Source of the DNA: Halobacteria archaeon HArc-gm2
GTDB taxonomy: Archaea; Halobacteriota; Halobacteria; Halobacteriales; Haloarculaceae
NCBI GenBank assembly: GCA_025517465.1
Contig: JAOPKE010000001.1
Span: forward strand, 62,001 to 126,000
DNA: 64,000 nt
Direction: 5' to 3'
Shown: piece after piece, positions 20,085 through 29,289 of the stretch
Numbering within the stretch: position 1 is the first letter of the stretch
Layout: every line of letters starts with the position of its first letter
Notes under the pieces: model-generated
What the model was told of the DNA's origin: nothing
The model's input: the letters and a program-made list of their open reading frames with translations, nothing else
Databases searched by the model: none
Made by a program: the position numbers and the translations under genes

Positions 20085-22010
20085 TCACTCGCCGTCGAGG
20101 GCAGATTCGATCTCGCCGACGATCTCCGGGTTCCGCAGGGCGCTCGTGTCCCCGAGCTCCTGGCCGCTGGCGATGTCCTTCAGGAGTCGCCGGAGGAGTT
20201 TCCCCGAGCGGGTCTTCGGGAGTTCGGGCGTGAACACGACGACGCCCGGCGTGGCGAAGGAGCCGATAGTCCGCTCGACGTTCGCGGCGATCCGTTCTCG
20301 CAGCCCCTCGACGCCCTGGTGACCCTCGTCGGTGCTGACGAAGGCGTGGACGGTGCTCCCTCCTCCCGGGGTCTGGACGTCGACGATGGCAGCCTCGGCA
20401 ACCCCCTCGACGTCGGCGATGGCGCTCTCGAGTTCCATCGTCCCGAGGCGGTGGCCCTGGACGGTGACCGTGTCGTCGATGCGGCCCAGCACGGTCACGT
20501 AGCCGTCGTCGTCGATGCGCGCCGCGTCCTCGGTGACGTACCGCCAGTCCTCGTCGTCCGGCGCCCCGTCGGCGGCGAGGTCCAGCGGCATCCCGGGCCA
20601 GGGTTTCGTGACCGTCAGGTAGCCGCCGGTCTCCGGCGCGACGGACTCACCGGTCTCGTCGACGACCGTGGCGTCGATGCCCGGCAGCGGCGGACCGGCA
20701 CTGCCGGGTTTCATCTCGTCGACGCCGGGCACCGTCGAGACGAGGATCGACCCCGTCTCGGTCTGCCACCAGGTGTCGACGATGGGACACTCGCCGTTCC
20801 CGACGTGCTCGTAGTACCACCACCAGGCGTCGGCGTTGATCGGTTCGCCGACGGTCCCGAGCAGGCGCAGCGAGGACAGGTCGTGGGAGTCCGGATGGTC
20901 GGCCCCCCACTTGATGAACGCCCGGATGGCCGTCGGCGCGGTGTAGAAGACGTCGACGGCGTTGCGCTCGATCAGTTCCCACACCCGGTCCTTCTCGGGG
21001 TGGTCGGGGACGCCCTCGTACAGCATCGTCGTCGTCCCGAGCGCGAGCGGCCCGTAGACGAGGTAGGTGTGGCCCGTGATCCAGCCGATGTCGGCCGAAC
21101 ACCAGTAGGTGTCGTCGGGCTTCAGGTCGAGGACGGCGTGGCTGGTCCAGGCCGCGTGTGCCAGGTAGCCGCCAGTGGTGTGTCTGATCCCAGCTGGCTG
21201 GCCCGTCGTCCCGGAGGTGTAGATGACGAACAGTTCGTCGTCCGCCTCGCGCGTGACGGGGTCGACTTCCGCGCCGTGGTGGTCGGCGACGAGTTCGTCG
21301 TAGTCGTGGTAGCCGTCGCCGAGGTGGACCTCCTCGTCGCCGAGGCGGTCGACGACGACGATGTCGCTCACCTCCTGGGACGCCATGATGCGGGCGTTGT
21401 CGGCCTTGTTCTTCTGGTGGACGGCGTTCCCCCGCCGATAGTAGCCGTCGCAGGTGACCAGCAGTTCGGAGCCGGCCCGGTCCATCCGCTCGGCCAGCGC
21501 CTGGGCGGAGAAGCCCGCGAACACGACGTTGTGCGGCGCACCGATGCGCGCACAGGCCAGCATCGCGACCGGAAGCTCCGGGATGGCGGGCATGTACAGC
21601 GTGACGACGTCGTCCTCCTCGATGCCGAGCGACCGGAGCGCCGCGGCGAACTCGTTGACCTCGTGGTAGAGGTCGAGATAGGTGTACGTCCGCGTCTCGC
21701 CGCGCTTGCCGACCCACTTGATCGCTGCCTGGTTCTTGCGCTCCGCGAGGTGCCGGTCGACGCAGTTGTACGCGGCGTTGATCCGTCCGTCGGGGAACCA
21801 GCTGACGCGCTCTCCCGTCCGGCCGAGGACCGCTTCGGCGGGCATCTCCCAGTCGAGCAGGTCCGCGGCGCGTCGCCAGCACTCGGGCCAGGAAGCGTCG
21901 AACGCGGCGACGTCCGACTCGTCCACGTTGGCCTGCTCGACGAATGACTGTGGCGGTTCCACCGGCGTCCGGCTGGTGAATCCCGTCTCCACGACCGGGT
22001 CGTCGTCCAT
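20085..22010 (-). CDS. acs: Second acetyl-CoA synthetase-type acyl-CoA ligase
   Basis: 641 residues, shorter than its neighbour mainly in the region after PWPGMPL. The AMP loop is YTSGTTGQPAGIRH, in which the usual Lys after QP is Ala. The pocket reads VDTWWQTETGS, and the lid motif LPKTRSGKLLRRLLK is intact. The two synthetases share long stretches (NAAYNCVDRHLAERKNQAA, FAGFSAQAL) but differ throughout, so this is an old pair. It may prefer acetate or propionate; the sequence does not settle this. Starts at ATG 22010 with a short AT-rich upstream segment (CTAATAAAATGGG on the plus strand). Confidence 0.9.
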   Translation of the reverse strand: MDDDPVVETGFTSRTPVEPPQSFVEQANVDESDVAAFDASWPECWRRAADLLDWEMPAEAVLGRTGERVSWFPDGRINAAYNCVDRHLAERKNQAAIKWVGKRGETRTYTYLDLYHEVNEFAAALRSLGIEEDDVVTLYMPAIPELPVAMLACARIGAPHNVVFAGFSAQALAERMDRAGSELLVTCDGYYRRGNAVHQKNKADNARIMASQEVSDIVVVDRLGDEEVHLGDGYHDYDELVADHHGAEVDPVTREADDELFVIYTSGTTGQPAGIRHTTGGYLAHAAWTSHAVLDLKPDDTYWCSADIGWITGHTYLVYGPLALGTTTMLYEGVPDHPEKDRVWELIERNAVDVFYTAPTAIRAFIKWGADHPDSHDLSSLRLLGTVGEPINADAWWWYYEHVGNGECPIVDTWWQTETGSILVSTVPGVDEMKPGSAGPPLPGIDATVVDETGESVAPETGGYLTVTKPWPGMPLDLAADGAPDDEDWRYVTEDAARIDDDGYVTVLGRIDDTVTVQGHRLGTMELESAIADVEGVAEAAIVDVQTPGGGSTVHAFVSTDEGHQGVEGLRERIAANVERTIGSFATPGVVVFTPELPKTRSGKLLRRLLKDIASGQELGDTSALRNPEIVGEIESALDGE

Positions 22011-22148
22011 CTATTACCACGTACTCGCGCCGCGCCCTAATAAAATGGGCCCCGGACGCGCGCGTGACCTGGAGCGGGGCGGCACGTCGGCGAGGTGTTT
22101 GGCAGAAACGGTGGCCGTCGAGCGCGGCGGTAGCCGAATCGGCGCCGG

Positions 22149-22829
22149 TCAGTAGATGAGGTCCGCGTCGTTCTCGACCATGTAGAGGGTCCGGGCGGCG
22201 ATGTTGACGGCGTGGTCGCCGACCCGTTCGAGGTCGCGGATCGTCAGGAGCAACCTGGAGACGTCGCCCATCAGTCGCTCGACCTCCTCCTCGGTGGCCT
22301 CGTCGGTGACCTCCCGCTCGATGAGGTCCCGGACGACGGCCTCGGAGGCCCTCTCGCAGAGCGCGTCGACCTCGTCGTCGGTCTCGGAGATCTGGTAACA
22401 GGTTTCGGCGTCCTGGTTCGCGTACCCGTCCATCGCGGCCTCGACCATCTCGATGGTGACGTCGGCGACGGTCTGGATGTCGACCTCCGGGAAGACGTCC
22501 TCCTCGGCCTCCAGCGAGTAGTCGCCGAGGTTGGTCGCCAGGTCGGCGATGCGTTCGAGGTCGGTGATGATCTTGAACGACGCCGCGATGAAGCGCAGGT
22601 CGCTCGCGACGGGTTGCTGGAGGGCCAGCAGGTCGATGCAGTCCTGTTCGAGTTCGAGGTACATCTGGTTGACCTCGTGGTCGCCCTCGATGACTTCCTG
22701 GGCGAGGGCCTCGTCTTTCTGTTCGAGGGCGTCCAGCCCCAGGCGGAGCCGTTCGAGGACGACTTCGGACATGTAGAGGACGTCCTCTCTGAGGTCGTCT
22801 AGCTTGTCCTGGTACGATTCGCGTGGCAT
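22149..22829 (-). CDS. phoU: Phosphate signalling protein PhoU
   Basis: About 226 residues, the normal length. Two three-helix PhoU repeats are visible, each with the E/D-x-x-x-D metal-site pattern: FKIITDLERIADLATNLGDY near residue 80 and IRDLERVGDHAVNIAARTLY near residue 200. PhoU restrains the Pst transporter when phosphate is plentiful. ATG 22829 (MPRESYQDKLDD) is preferred over 22904. It lies at the end of the pst gene series but is separated from pstB by two other genes. Confidence 0.95.
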   Translation of the reverse strand: MPRESYQDKLDDLREDVLYMSEVVLERLRLGLDALEQKDEALAQEVIEGDHEVNQMYLELEQDCIDLLALQQPVASDLRFIAASFKIITDLERIADLATNLGDYSLEAEEDVFPEVDIQTVADVTIEMVEAAMDGYANQDAETCYQISETDDEVDALCERASEAVVRDLIEREVTDEATEEEVERLMGDVSRLLLTIRDLERVGDHAVNIAARTLYMVENDADLIY

Positions 22830-22887
22830 ACCTGAAGTGCGGCTGACGGGCGTATCAGCCTTTCCCTGGCCCCAAGTTTCCCCTCTA

Positions 22888-23568
22888 TTACTCCCCGGCC
22901 GCACGGGCGCTCGCCACCGCGTCGACGAGCCCCCGGAGGTCGGCGAACTCGTGCGTCGGCTCGACGGAGAGGGTCAGGTCGCGGCGGTGCTCGCGCCGGA
23001 GGAACGCCGAGTCGATCCCGGCGCGCTCAGCGGCGACGAGGTCCTTTTCGCTGTCGCCGACGTACAGCGCGTCGGTCGTTGCCAGTTCCGCCAGCGCTCG
23101 GTCGATGTAGTGCGGGTCCGGCTTCTTCCGTTTCGCGCCCTCGACCGTCGGGTCTCGTCCGTAGTACGTCTCGAACTGTGCGTCGAGTCCGTGGTGGTCG
23201 ACGATGAACTCGATCGTCTCGTGCTGGTTGTTGCTGACGATGGCCAGCGTGTGGTCCAGTTCGCCGAGTGCCGCGACGTCGTCGTAGAGGGCCTTCGACC
23301 CCGCCCGGATCTCCTCGCGCTGGATCGCGACGGCGGCCGCCTCGCGCCGACGCCACCACTTGTCCGGATCAAGCCCGTGCGTCTCCCGCACGTCGTCGAA
23401 GGGCAGGTCGTCCTCCTCCACGGCCCGCCGGACGAGTGCCTCCTCGGCGACGACGTCGAAGTGCTCGAAGCTCCGGTGGACGGCCTCGTACAGCCGCTCG
23501 CGGTCGGTCGGCTCGATCAGTACCCCGTCGTTGTCGAAGACGATTGCGTCGTAGTCAGTCGAAATCAT
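22888..23568 (-). CDS. HAD-superfamily hydrolase
   Basis: 226 residues. Motif I is FDNDGVLIEP, in which the usual second Asp position is kept (D-x-D). Motif II is IVSNNQ, and the motif III/IV region is KRKKPDPHY followed by LYVGDSEKDLVAAERAG. The cap between motifs I and II suggests a small phosphate-ester phosphatase of the phosphoglycolate/phosphonate group. It lies between the pst genes and phoU on the same strand, 59 nt before phoU, so a role in releasing phosphate is possible but only inferred from position. Confidence 0.85.
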   Translation of the reverse strand: MISTDYDAIVFDNDGVLIEPTDRERLYEAVHRSFEHFDVVAEEALVRRAVEEDDLPFDDVRETHGLDPDKWWRRREAAAVAIQREEIRAGSKALYDDVAALGELDHTLAIVSNNQHETIEFIVDHHGLDAQFETYYGRDPTVEGAKRKKPDPHYIDRALAELATTDALYVGDSEKDLVAAERAGIDSAFLRREHRRDLTLSVEPTHEFADLRGLVDAVASARAAGE

Positions 23569-23730
23569 GAACTTCGCCTCGAACGTGACTCCCGTTACCG
23601 TCGAACCGATCGTTCTCGACGGTCATACCTTCTCCGGAGTTACGAACTGGTTCCTCCCCCGTCGTGAAACCGCTTCGAAAACGGTACTGCAACCGCGTCC
23701 GTGCCATTCGGGCCGATACCGCAGGGACGG

Positions 23731-24138
23731 CTACTGCTCGGCCAGCCACTCGACTGCCTTCGATTGCGAGCCGAACGTGCGGTACTCGTAGGCTGGATCG
23801 ATCGAGTTCAGCTTCTCTTCGATCCGTTCCATATCGCCCTTGGAGATGACCGAATCCGCGTAGACGCCGGCTCCCGCCCGGACTCCCTGGTCGATCAGGT
23901 TCGGAACCCACGTCTTTCCGAGCCACTGCTTGTCATCGTCGTTGTGTGCGGCGATCTCTTCGGTGTTGACGAGATACCGTTCGGCGTTCTCTTCCTCGAT
24001 GATTTCGGCCCATCTTCGGGCGACCGCTCGAAGGTCCTCTCCCGACACGTACTTGTTGTACGTGAAGAGGGGAATCCCGTGCTTGCCGTCGATCTCTGCC
24101 GTGTACTCGTCAGTTTGCTCGATTGTTTCGGTCGGCAT
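23731..24138 (-). CDS. Small protein of unknown function, possibly STAS-like
   Basis: 135 residues. No signal or membrane segment. The pattern of alternating strands and helices, with a conserved-looking end YRTFGSQSKAVEWLAEQ, recalls small SpoIIAA/STAS-like proteins, but I cannot confirm this. Its codons are less G/C-rich at the third position than those of its neighbours, and both flanks are AT-rich, so it may be a later insertion between pstB and phoU. It has its own promoter with a palindrome at 24196-24213. Confidence 0.6.
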   Translation of the reverse strand: MPTETIEQTDEYTAEIDGKHGIPLFTYNKYVSGEDLRAVARRWAEIIEEENAERYLVNTEEIAAHNDDDKQWLGKTWVPNLIDQGVRAGAGVYADSVISKGDMERIEEKLNSIDPAYEYRTFGSQSKAVEWLAEQ

Positions 24139-24180
24139 ACGTCTGGCTATCTCTACACCGCTCCATTATGCGTTCCGGGC

Positions 24181-24213
24181 CATTTATCAAATTCGATACG
24201 ACGATCGTCGTAT
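24181..24213 (-). promoter_or_regulatory. Promoter with an 18-bp perfect palindrome (candidate operator)
   Basis: ATACGACGATCGTCGTAT at 24196-24213 is a perfect palindrome. On the coding strand it is followed at once by a TATA-like TTTGATAAATG (24182-24192), about 45 nt before the ATG at 24138. A dyad directly upstream of TATA is where a regulator could control access of TFB/TBP. Confidence 0.5.
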
Positions 24214-24335
24214 TATTCGTGACGAACGTGCCGATTCGCGGCAACGATCTGATCGGTGGTCGACTGGTCACAAAACCTGAGCTATCGGAAACACGGGTCA
24301 GCCGTCGCAGAAACCTGTCCCGTCGCCGGGCGTCG

Positions 24336-25193
24336 CTAGCCGAACTTGCCGGTGATGTAGTCCTCGACGCGCTCGCTCTCGGGGTTCTCGAAGATCTCGT
24401 TCGTGTTCCCGAACTCGACGAGTTCGCCACCGGTGAGGAACACCGCCGTCTTGTCCGAGATGCGGGCGGCCTGCTGCATGTTGTGGGTGACGATGACGAC
24501 GGTGAACTCCTCGGCGAGCTCCTCGATGAGGTCCTCGATCTGTGAGGTGGCGATGGGGTCGAGCGCGGACGCGGGTTCGTCCATCAGGATGACCTCCGGG
24601 TCGACGGCGATGGCGCGGGCGATGCAGAGTCGCTGCTGTTGCCCGCCGGAGAGGTCGAGGGCGGACTCGTCGAGCCGGTCTTTCACCTCGTCCCACAGCG
24701 CTGCCCGCTTGAGTGCCTGTTCGACCTTCTGGTCGAGGTTCTCGGTCTTGTCCTGGATCTTCAGCCCGTAGGCGACGTTGTCGTAGATGGACTTGGGGAA
24801 GGGGTTGGGGTGCTGGAACACCATGCCGATGCGCCGGCGGAGCGCGACCGGGTCGACGTCGTCGTCGTAGACGTTCTTCCCCTCGAACAGCAACTCCCCC
24901 TCGACGCGGGCGATGTCGATGAGGTCGTTCATGCGGTTGATACAGCGCAGGAACGTCGACTTGCCACAGCCGGAGGGACCGATCATCGCGGTGACCTGCC
25001 GGGCCGGAATTTCGAGGTCGATCGACTGGAGGGCCTGCGTGTCGCCGTAGAAGACGTCCAGATCCTGCGATTCGATGACGGTGCGGACCTGGCTCTCGTC
25101 CGGGACGTCGCCATCGGCGTCGTCGGTGGACACGTCGGTCGAAATCAGTTTCTCGCTGTCCGTCTCGGGGTCTTGGGTCACGTCCTTGGACAT
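24336..25193 (-). CDS. pstB: Phosphate ABC transporter ATPase PstB
   Basis: 285 residues, with a 40-residue acidic N-terminal extension before the core. Walker A is [19 protein letters not shown], the classic PstB form. The signature is [17 protein letters not shown], Walker B is [15 protein letters not shown] and the H-loop is [15 protein letters not shown]. It energises high-affinity phosphate import. It starts at ATG 25193, 4 nt after the pstA stop, in the pst operon. Confidence 0.97.
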   Translation of the reverse strand: MSKDVTQDPETDSEKLISTDVSTDDADGDVPDESQVRTVIESQDLDVFYGDTQALQSIDLEIPARQVTAMIGPSGCGKSTFLRCINRMNDLIDIARVEGELLFEGKNVYDDDVDPVALRRRIGMVFQHPNPFPKSIYDNVAYGLKIQDKTENLDQKVEQALKRAALWDEVKDRLDESALDLSGGQQQRLCIARAIAVDPEVILMDEPASALDPIATSQIEDLIEELAEEFTVVIVTHNMQQAARISDKTAVFLTGGELVEFGNTNEIFENPESERVEDYITGKFG

Positions 25194-25197
25194 GGGT

Positions 25198-26868
25198 TTA
25201 TGTACTCCGTTCGTAGCGGTTGCGCACGAAAATCGCGACCGAGTTCATGGCGAGCAACACCGCCAGCAGCGTGATGACGCCGGCCGGGACGACGCCGTGC
25301 CGGAAGCCGGGGTCCGGGTAGAACGCCCAGCCGTAGATCTGCATGGGCATCGCCGTCACCCGGCTGAAGACGCCGTCGGGCGCCCAGGTGACGAAACTCG
25401 CGATGCCGATCAGGATCAGCGGCGCGGTCTCGCCGATGGCCCGGCCGAGCGCAAGTATCGTCCCCGTCAGGATGCCCGGCAGGGCCTCCGGCAGGACGAC
25501 CGTCTTGATGACCTGCCACCGCGTCGCCCCCATGCCGTAGCCCGCCTGGCGCATGTCGTCCGGTACCGACCGGATCGCCTCCTGGGCAGAGATGATGACG
25601 ATCGGGAGGATGAGCAGCGATAGCGTCAGCGCGGCGACGATGACCGTCCCGGCCCCCATCCCCAGCAGCCGCAGGAACAGGGCGAGGCCGAGCAGTCCGT
25701 AGACGACCGACGGAACGCCGGCGAGGTTCGAGATGTTCACCTGGATGAAGCGGGTCACCTTGCCGACCGGTCCGCTCGAAGAGGCGTACTCCTCGAGGAA
25801 GACCGCGGCGCCGACCCCGAAGACCACGGTGAACACGGCCACGAGCACGATGATGAACACCGACCCGATAATGGCGGGGTAGAGGCCAGCGTCGGCCGGC
25901 GTCGCCGAGGCAGAACTCGTCAGGAGCTGCCAGTCGAACCAGGGCTCGGGCCGGGCCACCCCGAGGACGTCGACGACGAGCCGGCCGGCGAACAGGCCGG
26001 CGAGGACGACGAGCGGGAATGCGAGCCCGAGTCGGCTGTCCGAGTCGGCAGCGTTGAGGGCGACGTAGACGCCGAGGGGGGTGAGAAATCCGACGACGAC
26101 CAGGAGCCAGGACCCTCGCGAGACGGCCGGAACGGTGTCGACGAGGGGGACCGCGGCGAACGTGACCAGGACGAGGGCGACGGCCAGCGAGTGGCCCCGG
26201 CGGTCGTTCGATCGCGACGCGACGTACCGGTCCGCGAGGACGACGGCGGGGACGAGGACCGTGAGGAAGTAGACGCCCGGCGTCCCCAGCAGGATCGCGG
26301 CCTGGAGGAGGAGTTCTTCGGGCATCGTGACGAGGTCGAACGGACTCGCCAGTTGTTGGCCGAACACGAGCAGCAGGTCGTCGATCGCCGTCAGGACGGC
26401 ACCGACGAACAGCCACACGCCGGCGGCCGTCCCGGCCCAGACCGCGGAGTCGTCGACGTATCGGGCGTAGCCCAGTAGCGCGAGCGTCGGGCCGAGAATG
26501 AACAGCGAGTGGGCGAACCACACGTCCGGGCCGACGATGATCGAGAGGACGACGACCAGCCCCAGCGCGACGAGCGTCCCACCGAGTATCACCGACAGGA
26601 CGCCGCTGATCGACGAACGCACCGTCGACCGGTCGCGGACGTACCAGAGGAATCCGGCCGAGGGGGCGACCAGCGTGAGCAGGAAGACGACGTACCAGGC
26701 GGGGGCGGCCGCGTCGAGGCCGAACGCGTCGTAGCTGACGTAGGAGAGCAGGATGGCCAGCGAGACGATGCCGAGCAGCGACGCGGCCAGCGTGAGGTAC
26801 TCGAAGACGACGCCCTTGACCCGGCTGACCTGTCCGAACCCGTCGTCCGTCGTGGTGTCGGTAGCCAT
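25198..26868 (-). CDS. pstA: Phosphate ABC transporter permease PstA with a long membrane extension
   Basis: 556 residues, nearly twice the length of typical PstA. The C-terminal 270 residues are the permease proper, with [17 protein letters not shown] and the ATPase-contact loop [19 protein letters not shown] near residue 440, followed by [11 protein letters not shown]. The N-terminal 280 residues add roughly eight further hydrophobic segments with no motif I recognise. I recall extended PstA in other haloarchaea, so this is probably lineage-typical, but what the extra segments do is unknown. It starts directly after pstC, with the two genes about 2 nt apart. Confidence 0.92.
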   Translation of the reverse strand: MATDTTTDDGFGQVSRVKGVVFEYLTLAASLLGIVSLAILLSYVSYDAFGLDAAAPAWYVVFLLTLVAPSAGFLWYVRDRSTVRSSISGVLSVILGGTLVALGLVVVLSIIVGPDVWFAHSLFILGPTLALLGYARYVDDSAVWAGTAAGVWLFVGAVLTAIDDLLLVFGQQLASPFDLVTMPEELLLQAAILLGTPGVYFLTVLVPAVVLADRYVASRSNDRRGHSLAVALVLVTFAAVPLVDTVPAVSRGSWLLVVVGFLTPLGVYVALNAADSDSRLGLAFPLVVLAGLFAGRLVVDVLGVARPEPWFDWQLLTSSASATPADAGLYPAIIGSVFIIVLVAVFTVVFGVGAAVFLEEYASSSGPVGKVTRFIQVNISNLAGVPSVVYGLLGLALFLRLLGMGAGTVIVAALTLSLLILPIVIISAQEAIRSVPDDMRQAGYGMGATRWQVIKTVVLPEALPGILTGTILALGRAIGETAPLILIGIASFVTWAPDGVFSRVTAMPMQIYGWAFYPDPGFRHGVVPAGVITLLAVLLAMNSVAIFVRNRYERST

Positions 26869-26869
26869 C

Positions 26870-27841
26870 TCAGTACTCCTCCCTGTAGCGCTGTGCGACG
26901 AGGTCGCTGATGAGGTTCATGATCAGGGTGATGGCGAACAGCGTCAGTCCGATGGCGAAGAGGCTCTGGTAGGCCAGCGACTGGGTCGCGATGTCGCCCA
27001 CCGCGAGGTTGACGATGGCGACGGTCATCGTCATCCCCGGTTCGAGGAACTGGTCGAACAGGGACGTCGGTGAGACGAATGGAAGCCCGCCGATTGAACT
27101 GGCCTCCGGCAGGTTCGCCTGTGCTCCGACGATGATGACGACGGCCATCGTCTCGCCGATGGCCCGCGAGATGGCGAGGATGAACGAGGAGACGATGCCC
27201 GAGACGGCGGAGGGAACCACGACGGTCGTGGAGACCTCGAACTTCGTGGCCCCGAGCCCGTAACTCGCGTTGCGAAGCGAGTCGGGCACGGAACTCATCG
27301 CGTCCTCGCTGATGGAGGAGACCATGGGGATGATCATGATGCCGACGATGATCGACCCGGAGAGAATGTTGAACGTCGAGATGGAGGGGAAGATAACGGA
27401 GAGGGCGGGGGTCAGATAGACGAGACCGAGAAAACCGTAGACGACGGTGGGGATGCCGGCCAGCACTTCGAGCGCGGGTTTGAGTATCGACCGCACGCGC
27501 GGGCTGGCGTACTCGGAGAGGTAGATGGCCGTCAGGAGGCCGACTGGGAGTGCGAGCGCCGCGGCCCCGAGCGTGACCATCACCGTCCCGAACACGAGCG
27601 GGAGCACGCCGTACTCGACCGGTCGGATGGTCGGACTCCAGCGCGTTCCCGTGAGGAAGTCGAGAACCGGCACCTCGGCGAAGAAGCCCAGTGCTTCGGT
27701 CAGGAGTGCGATGACGATCGCGAGCGTGGTCAGGACGGAGAGGAGCGCGCAGACGAAAAAGAGCGCGTGATAGAGGCGTTCGCGGACGGTCTGGAATCCC
27801 CGGCCGCCCGACAGGTCCGGCGTTTGCGCCTCGTCACTCAT
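26870..27841 (-). CDS. pstC: Phosphate ABC transporter permease PstC
   Basis: About 323 residues from ATG 27841 (MSDEAQTPDLSGG). Six hydrophobic segments, with the family stretches GTRWSPTIRPVEYGVLPLVFG near residue 60, LAGIPTVVYGFLGLVYLTP near 125 and the loop SVPDSLRNASYGLGATKFE near 185, then AISRAIGETMAVVI. It forms the phosphate channel with PstA. It is 90 nt downstream of pstS. Confidence 0.95.
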   Translation of the reverse strand: MSDEAQTPDLSGGRGFQTVRERLYHALFFVCALLSVLTTLAIVIALLTEALGFFAEVPVLDFLTGTRWSPTIRPVEYGVLPLVFGTVMVTLGAAALALPVGLLTAIYLSEYASPRVRSILKPALEVLAGIPTVVYGFLGLVYLTPALSVIFPSISTFNILSGSIIVGIMIIPMVSSISEDAMSSVPDSLRNASYGLGATKFEVSTTVVVPSAVSGIVSSFILAISRAIGETMAVVIIVGAQANLPEASSIGGLPFVSPTSLFDQFLEPGMTMTVAIVNLAVGDIATQSLAYQSLFAIGLTLFAITLIMNLISDLVAQRYREEY

Positions 27842-27931
27842 CTTGATGGGTCTTTCACGCACTGTTTGAAAAATGGCTCGGGTTCGTTACGTAGCGGGTA
27901 CATAGTGTGAGCTGAACCGCGCGGCGTCGGG

Positions 27932-28963
27932 CTATTCGCTCGAACCGATGAACTCGTTGAGCTGGTCGAGTTGCGTCTGCATCTCCTCCTGGCTGTTCGG
28001 GACGTACCCGACAGTTTCGGCGACGAGTTCCTCGTCGGCGCTCCGTTCGACGAAGTACCGGGCGAACTCCGCGACGTGTTCCTCCTGGAGGGCCGACTTC
28101 GCGGGATAGGTGAACAGCGGCCGCGATAGCGGCGCGTACTCCCCGCTCTTCGCCGTCTCCAGCGACGGTTCGACGCAGCCGTCGCCGTTGTCGATGGCCA
28201 GGGCCGTGACCTGGTCGGGGTTGTTGTAGTAGAACGAGAAGCCGAAGTAGCCGATGGCGTACTTGCTTCCGGTGACGCCCTGGACGATGATGTTGTCCTT
28301 CTCCGTCGGCTGGTAGTCGCTCGTGTGAGCGCCGGCTTCCCCCATAATCTCCTCGCTGAAGTAGTCGAAGGTACCGGAGGTGTCGGCGGGACCGTAGCGC
28401 TCGATGTTCTCGTCCGGCCAGTCGGAGTTGACGTCGCTCCACTTGGTCGCGGCGTCCGGGCCCCAGATCTGTTCGAGCTGTTCCGGCGTCGCGCAATCGA
28501 TCCAGTCGTTCTCGTTGTTGACGATGACGGTGAGTGCGTCCGTGGCGACTTTCACTTCGTGCCACTCGACGCCGTTTTCCTCACAGAGTCCCTCTTCGGA
28601 CTCCTTGATCGGCCGCGATGCGTTGTTGAACTGGGTGTCGCCGGTACAGAAGAAGTTGCTGAACCCGCCACCCGAACCCGTGGACTGGACGCTGATCTGG
28701 ACGTCGCCGTGTTGCTCCATGAAGTCTTCCGCCACCGCTTCCGCCAGCGGATAGACGGTACTGGATCCCGAGATGGAGATGTTCCCGGAGAGCTGTCCGT
28801 TCCCCGACCCGCTGCCCGTCGAGCCGCCGTTACCGTCACCGTTGGCGTTCTCTCCGCCGGTGTCGGCTTGCTCCGTACAGCCGGCGATTGCCACGGCGCC
28901 AGCGGCCCCGGCACCGGCGATAAACGAACGGCGCGACAGCGCGTCGGTCTCGTCCTGTGTCAT
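27932..28963 (-). CDS. pstS: Phosphate-binding lipoprotein PstS
   Basis: 343 residues. It starts with a twin-arginine signal (LSRRSFIAGAGAAGAVAIAGC, shown here only by its key parts: RR at about 10-11 and lipobox IAGC). A Gly/Asn/Ser-rich flexible linker of about 30 residues follows. The binding domain opens with ISGSSTVYPLAEAVAEDF and has QSTGSGGGFSNF, where Ser/Gly residues hold phosphate. The region GPADTSGTFDYF is the second conserved phosphate loop. It is the first gene of the pst operon and has a strong AT-rich promoter. Confidence 0.96.
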   Translation of the reverse strand: MTQDETDALSRRSFIAGAGAAGAVAIAGCTEQADTGGENANGDGNGGSTGSGSGNGQLSGNISISGSSTVYPLAEAVAEDFMEQHGDVQISVQSTGSGGGFSNFFCTGDTQFNNASRPIKESEEGLCEENGVEWHEVKVATDALTVIVNNENDWIDCATPEQLEQIWGPDAATKWSDVNSDWPDENIERYGPADTSGTFDYFSEEIMGEAGAHTSDYQPTEKDNIIVQGVTGSKYAIGYFGFSFYYNNPDQVTALAIDNGDGCVEPSLETAKSGEYAPLSRPLFTYPAKSALQEEHVAEFARYFVERSADEELVAETVGYVPNSQEEMQTQLDQLNEFIGSSE

Positions 28964-29289
28964 CGTCCGATCGGTACTTTCGGGTAAGTAAATACTCTAC
29001 TATGAATTCTATGGATAGATACAAAGTCTATATAGACAAACGTTTGTGACAGATGAGCACCCTCCGGTATTGCTCCGTCCGTACTGGCTGCTGCCACTGG
29101 AATGAGTAGATACGAGGTCTGCGAACACCTTGGGCGTACGGATCACTTTTTCCGCAGGGAAGACCGGCTGTGCCCAATTTCCGTACCGGTTCTCGTCTAT
29201 GCGTGGCCGGCTACCCGGTCGATACCGAGAGTGGAGTAATGTATATAGATTTAGAATGATTTATGGTGTTTTGAGCGTCACACTTCGAC
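28964..29289. promoter_or_regulatory. Divergent promoter region between pstS and the AbrB-PhoU regulator
   Basis: This 326-bp region has no gene. For pstS (minus strand), TATTTACTTAC at about 28984-28994 lies some 27 nt from the ATG, which fits a leaderless mRNA. Upstream lie two overlapping perfect 12-bp palindromes, GTCTATATAGAC (29026-29037) and ACAAACGTTTGT (29036-29047). For the rightward gene, GATTTATGG at about 29258-29266 lies some 27 nt from ATG 29290, again leaderless. A second AT-rich TATA-like string, GTATATAGATTTAG, sits just before it. Phosphate-dependent control through the palindromes is inferred. Confidence 0.6.
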
